From contig NZ_JAODIX010000008.1 in assembly GCF_026586675.1 (NCBI RefSeq), forward strand, positions 9,120-55,547: a stretch of 46,428 bases of DNA. The letters run 5' to 3'. The position numbers and the translations under genes were made by a program. How positions within the stretch are numbered: the stretch's first letter is position 1; every line of letters starts with the position of its first letter. The notes under the pieces are model-generated. The model was not told the origin of the DNA. It saw only the letters and a program-made list of their open reading frames with translations, and did not search any database. Shown in pieces: positions 45,386 to 46,428 of the stretch. Origin of the DNA: Halorubrum yunnanense (GTDB taxonomy: Archaea; Halobacteriota; Halobacteria; Halobacteriales; Haloferacaceae).

Positions 45386-45708
45386 GCGGGGAGGGTGGCG
45401 GTGAGGGTGGAGAGGAAGGTGAAAGCGAGCCCGACGCCCTCGACGCCGCCGGCGTCGACCCGGTCGTCCCCGAGTCGGCCGCAGATGCGGCGGCCGGGGA
45501 GTTCGCCGACGACGACGAGGTCCGGGCGTTCCTCCGCGAGGTGGCTGGAGACGTGCGCGGCGACAGCTCCGAGAGCAAGCAGCTCTCCGCGATCCTCTAC
45601 CGCGTGTCGGATTTATACGACCCCAACGAGCAGACGTCCCCCGAAGAGATCTACCTGAACGTCCGACACATCATGCGGATCAACGCGCAGGGCGGGATCG
45701 AGCGATAG
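45382..45708 (+). CDS. Small conserved haloarchaeal protein
   Basis: 108 residues. A Gly/Glu/Ala-rich N-terminus (1-40) precedes a conserved core (EVRAFLREVAGDVRGDSSES and ILYRVSDLYDPNEQTSPEEI, then NVRHIMRINAQGG). The core looks like a helical protein without catalytic motifs. Its ATG overlaps the ApbC stop by 4 nt (ATGA), so it is probably co-translated with the Fe-S carrier and may work with it; that is inference. Confidence 0.7.
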   Translation: MSGEGGGEGGEEGESEPDALDAAGVDPVVPESAADAAAGEFADDDEVRAFLREVAGDVRGDSSESKQLSAILYRVSDLYDPNEQTSPEEIYLNVRHIMRINAQGGIER

Positions 45709-45754
45709 GACGGGGTTGGTGGTTAGGTGGCAGGCCGAGAGGGTTCGTCGATCG

Positions 45755-46098
45755 CTTTTAAATGGATGCTACGGGCGCTGCGGTGAAGACCTCCAAAGCC
45801 CCAGCCGCGAGGACTCGCGCGACTCGCTGCGCGCTTCAGTCGTTCGCTACGCTCACTCCCTCCAGTGCTTACGTCGTCGTGCTTCGTCCTCGCGGCTGCC
45901 CCTTTGAATCCCGCCCCGCACGGCACCGCACCTCACGCCTCCCCAGCCTCGCGGTTCGCGCTCTCCGAGCGCTCACCGCGTCCAGCGAGGGACCTCCGGT
46001 CCCTCTGGCAGCCGGCGCGTAGCGCCGGCGACCTCGCGCGTGCTCCTCACCCCCTTCGGGCGGTCGGAGGCACGCGCCACCGCAGTTCGTTCATAAAC
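45755..46098 (+). repeat. Dispersed structured repeat, copy D
   Basis: TATA-like CTTTTAAAT (45755-45763), GTG at 45783-45785, head CAAAGCCCCAG (45794-45804), then the shared body to CCAGCCTCG (45943-45951). Internal hairpin: CGGT/ACCG (45952-45955 with 45975-45978) plus GCGCT/AGCGC (45958-45962 with 45968-45972). Then GGGACC/GGTCCC (45989-46003), GCCGGCGC/GCGCCGGC (46011-46029) and the terminal stem GCGCGTGC/GCACGCGC (46036-46077). It ends near TTCATAAAC. No gene-like frame is seen from 45709 to the window end. Confidence 0.85.
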
Positions 46099-46280
46099 AA
46101 TCCACTCCGATTTCGGCGTCACAGAGGAACAAGGAGGGAACCCACGGCTTCATACTGATTAGGTCTAACGACGTGCTGATCCGTACCTCTGATGAGAGCT
46201 GCTGAACCGACGCTTCTTGACACCGTCCCTGAAACTATTTGCAGTAACCAATATCAGTCGTGGGTTACGGAGAATCAAGG

Positions 46281-46320
46281 AGAAAGCCCCGTGCTTTAGC
46301 GCGGGGATGAATCCGACAGT
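46281..46320 (+). mobile_element. Orphan IS200/IS605-type right end
   Basis: CCCCGTGC-TTTA-GCGCGGGG (46287-46306) is the right-end hairpin of an IS200/IS605 (IS1341-type) element, followed by ATGAATCC. The 180 bp before it hold no readable tnpB; the surrounding DNA (46100-46428) is AT-richer than the chromosome average and looks decayed. Only the end remains in the window. Confidence 0.6.
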
Positions 46321-46428
46321 ATTCTACATCAACCACGACCACCGCCCCGGTCGGATGTTTTAACTAATCGTACGTGTTTACCCTGAGAAGGATTTCGGCA
46401 CTCTCTCGTAGGTTGCCCCTGACCTAAC

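Overview
The window reads as chromosomal DNA of a haloarchaeon, most likely Halorubrum or a close relative. It is very GC-rich, with nearly every third codon position G or C. Its proteins are strongly acidic. Many genes have a TATA-like box about 25-28 nt before the start codon, as in leaderless haloarchaeal transcripts. Archaeal markers include aIF1A, aMBF1, replication factor C large subunit, Cbf5, RNA polymerase subunits D, N and K, ribosomal protein L18e, and mevalonate and isopentenyl phosphate kinases. The genus is inferred from gene flavour only.

Layout. 1-2640: a beta-propeller protein and a gate-domain membrane protein, bracketed by two copies of a dispersed non-coding repeat. 2722-6110: katG in an AT-rich promoter island, a DUF2249 protein, a lone glutamyl-tRNA-reductase-like C-terminal domain, and a purD-like gene remnant. 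6188-11421: aMBF1, two HD-domain phosphohydrolase paralogues flanking a UspA gene, an amidohydrolase and a membrane protein. 11492-15048: thymidine kinase, a methyltransferase plus sensor-domain pair, a CinA amidase, a second UspA and small membrane proteins. 15127-15610: IS200/IS605 end remnants. 15654-22194: a PQQ-like propeller lipoprotein or secreted protein, carbonic anhydrase, a P-loop kinase, aIF1A, a Bat-type regulator, an MBL-fold hydrolase, tRNA-His and a DUF5814 protein. 22293-22820: a tandem array and another copy of the dispersed repeat. 22901-29694: heme A synthase, a four-gene polar amino-acid ABC transporter, an alcohol dehydrogenase and a histidine kinase. 29720-34811: rfcL, an AbrB-like protein, tRNA-Pro, cbf5, cmk and a quinone-oxidoreductase-type dehydrogenase.

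35048-41244 is the conserved archaeal information-processing operon: tRNA-Ser, S13, S4, S11, rpoD, tRNA-Leu, L18e, L13, S9, rpoN, rpoK, eno and S2, mostly with overlapping or nearly touching ends. It is followed by two membrane proteins (DUF4870 and MscS), then the isoprenoid pair mvk-ipk, an Mrp/ApbC ATPase and a small conserved protein. The window ends in another dispersed repeat copy and an orphan IS200/IS605 end.

The most unusual feature is the dispersed repeat, with four copies (1-215, 2342-2640, 22464-22820, 45755-46098). Each copy has a conserved head (CAAAGCCCCAG). The three copies complete within the window also have an unrelated but self-complementary hairpin at the same internal position and a conserved terminal hairpin. 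In three copies a TATA-like box precedes the head; in one the TATA-plus-head unit is tandemly repeated four times with a 57-bp period. This looks like a structured RNA or a structured non-autonomous element rather than protein-coding sequence.
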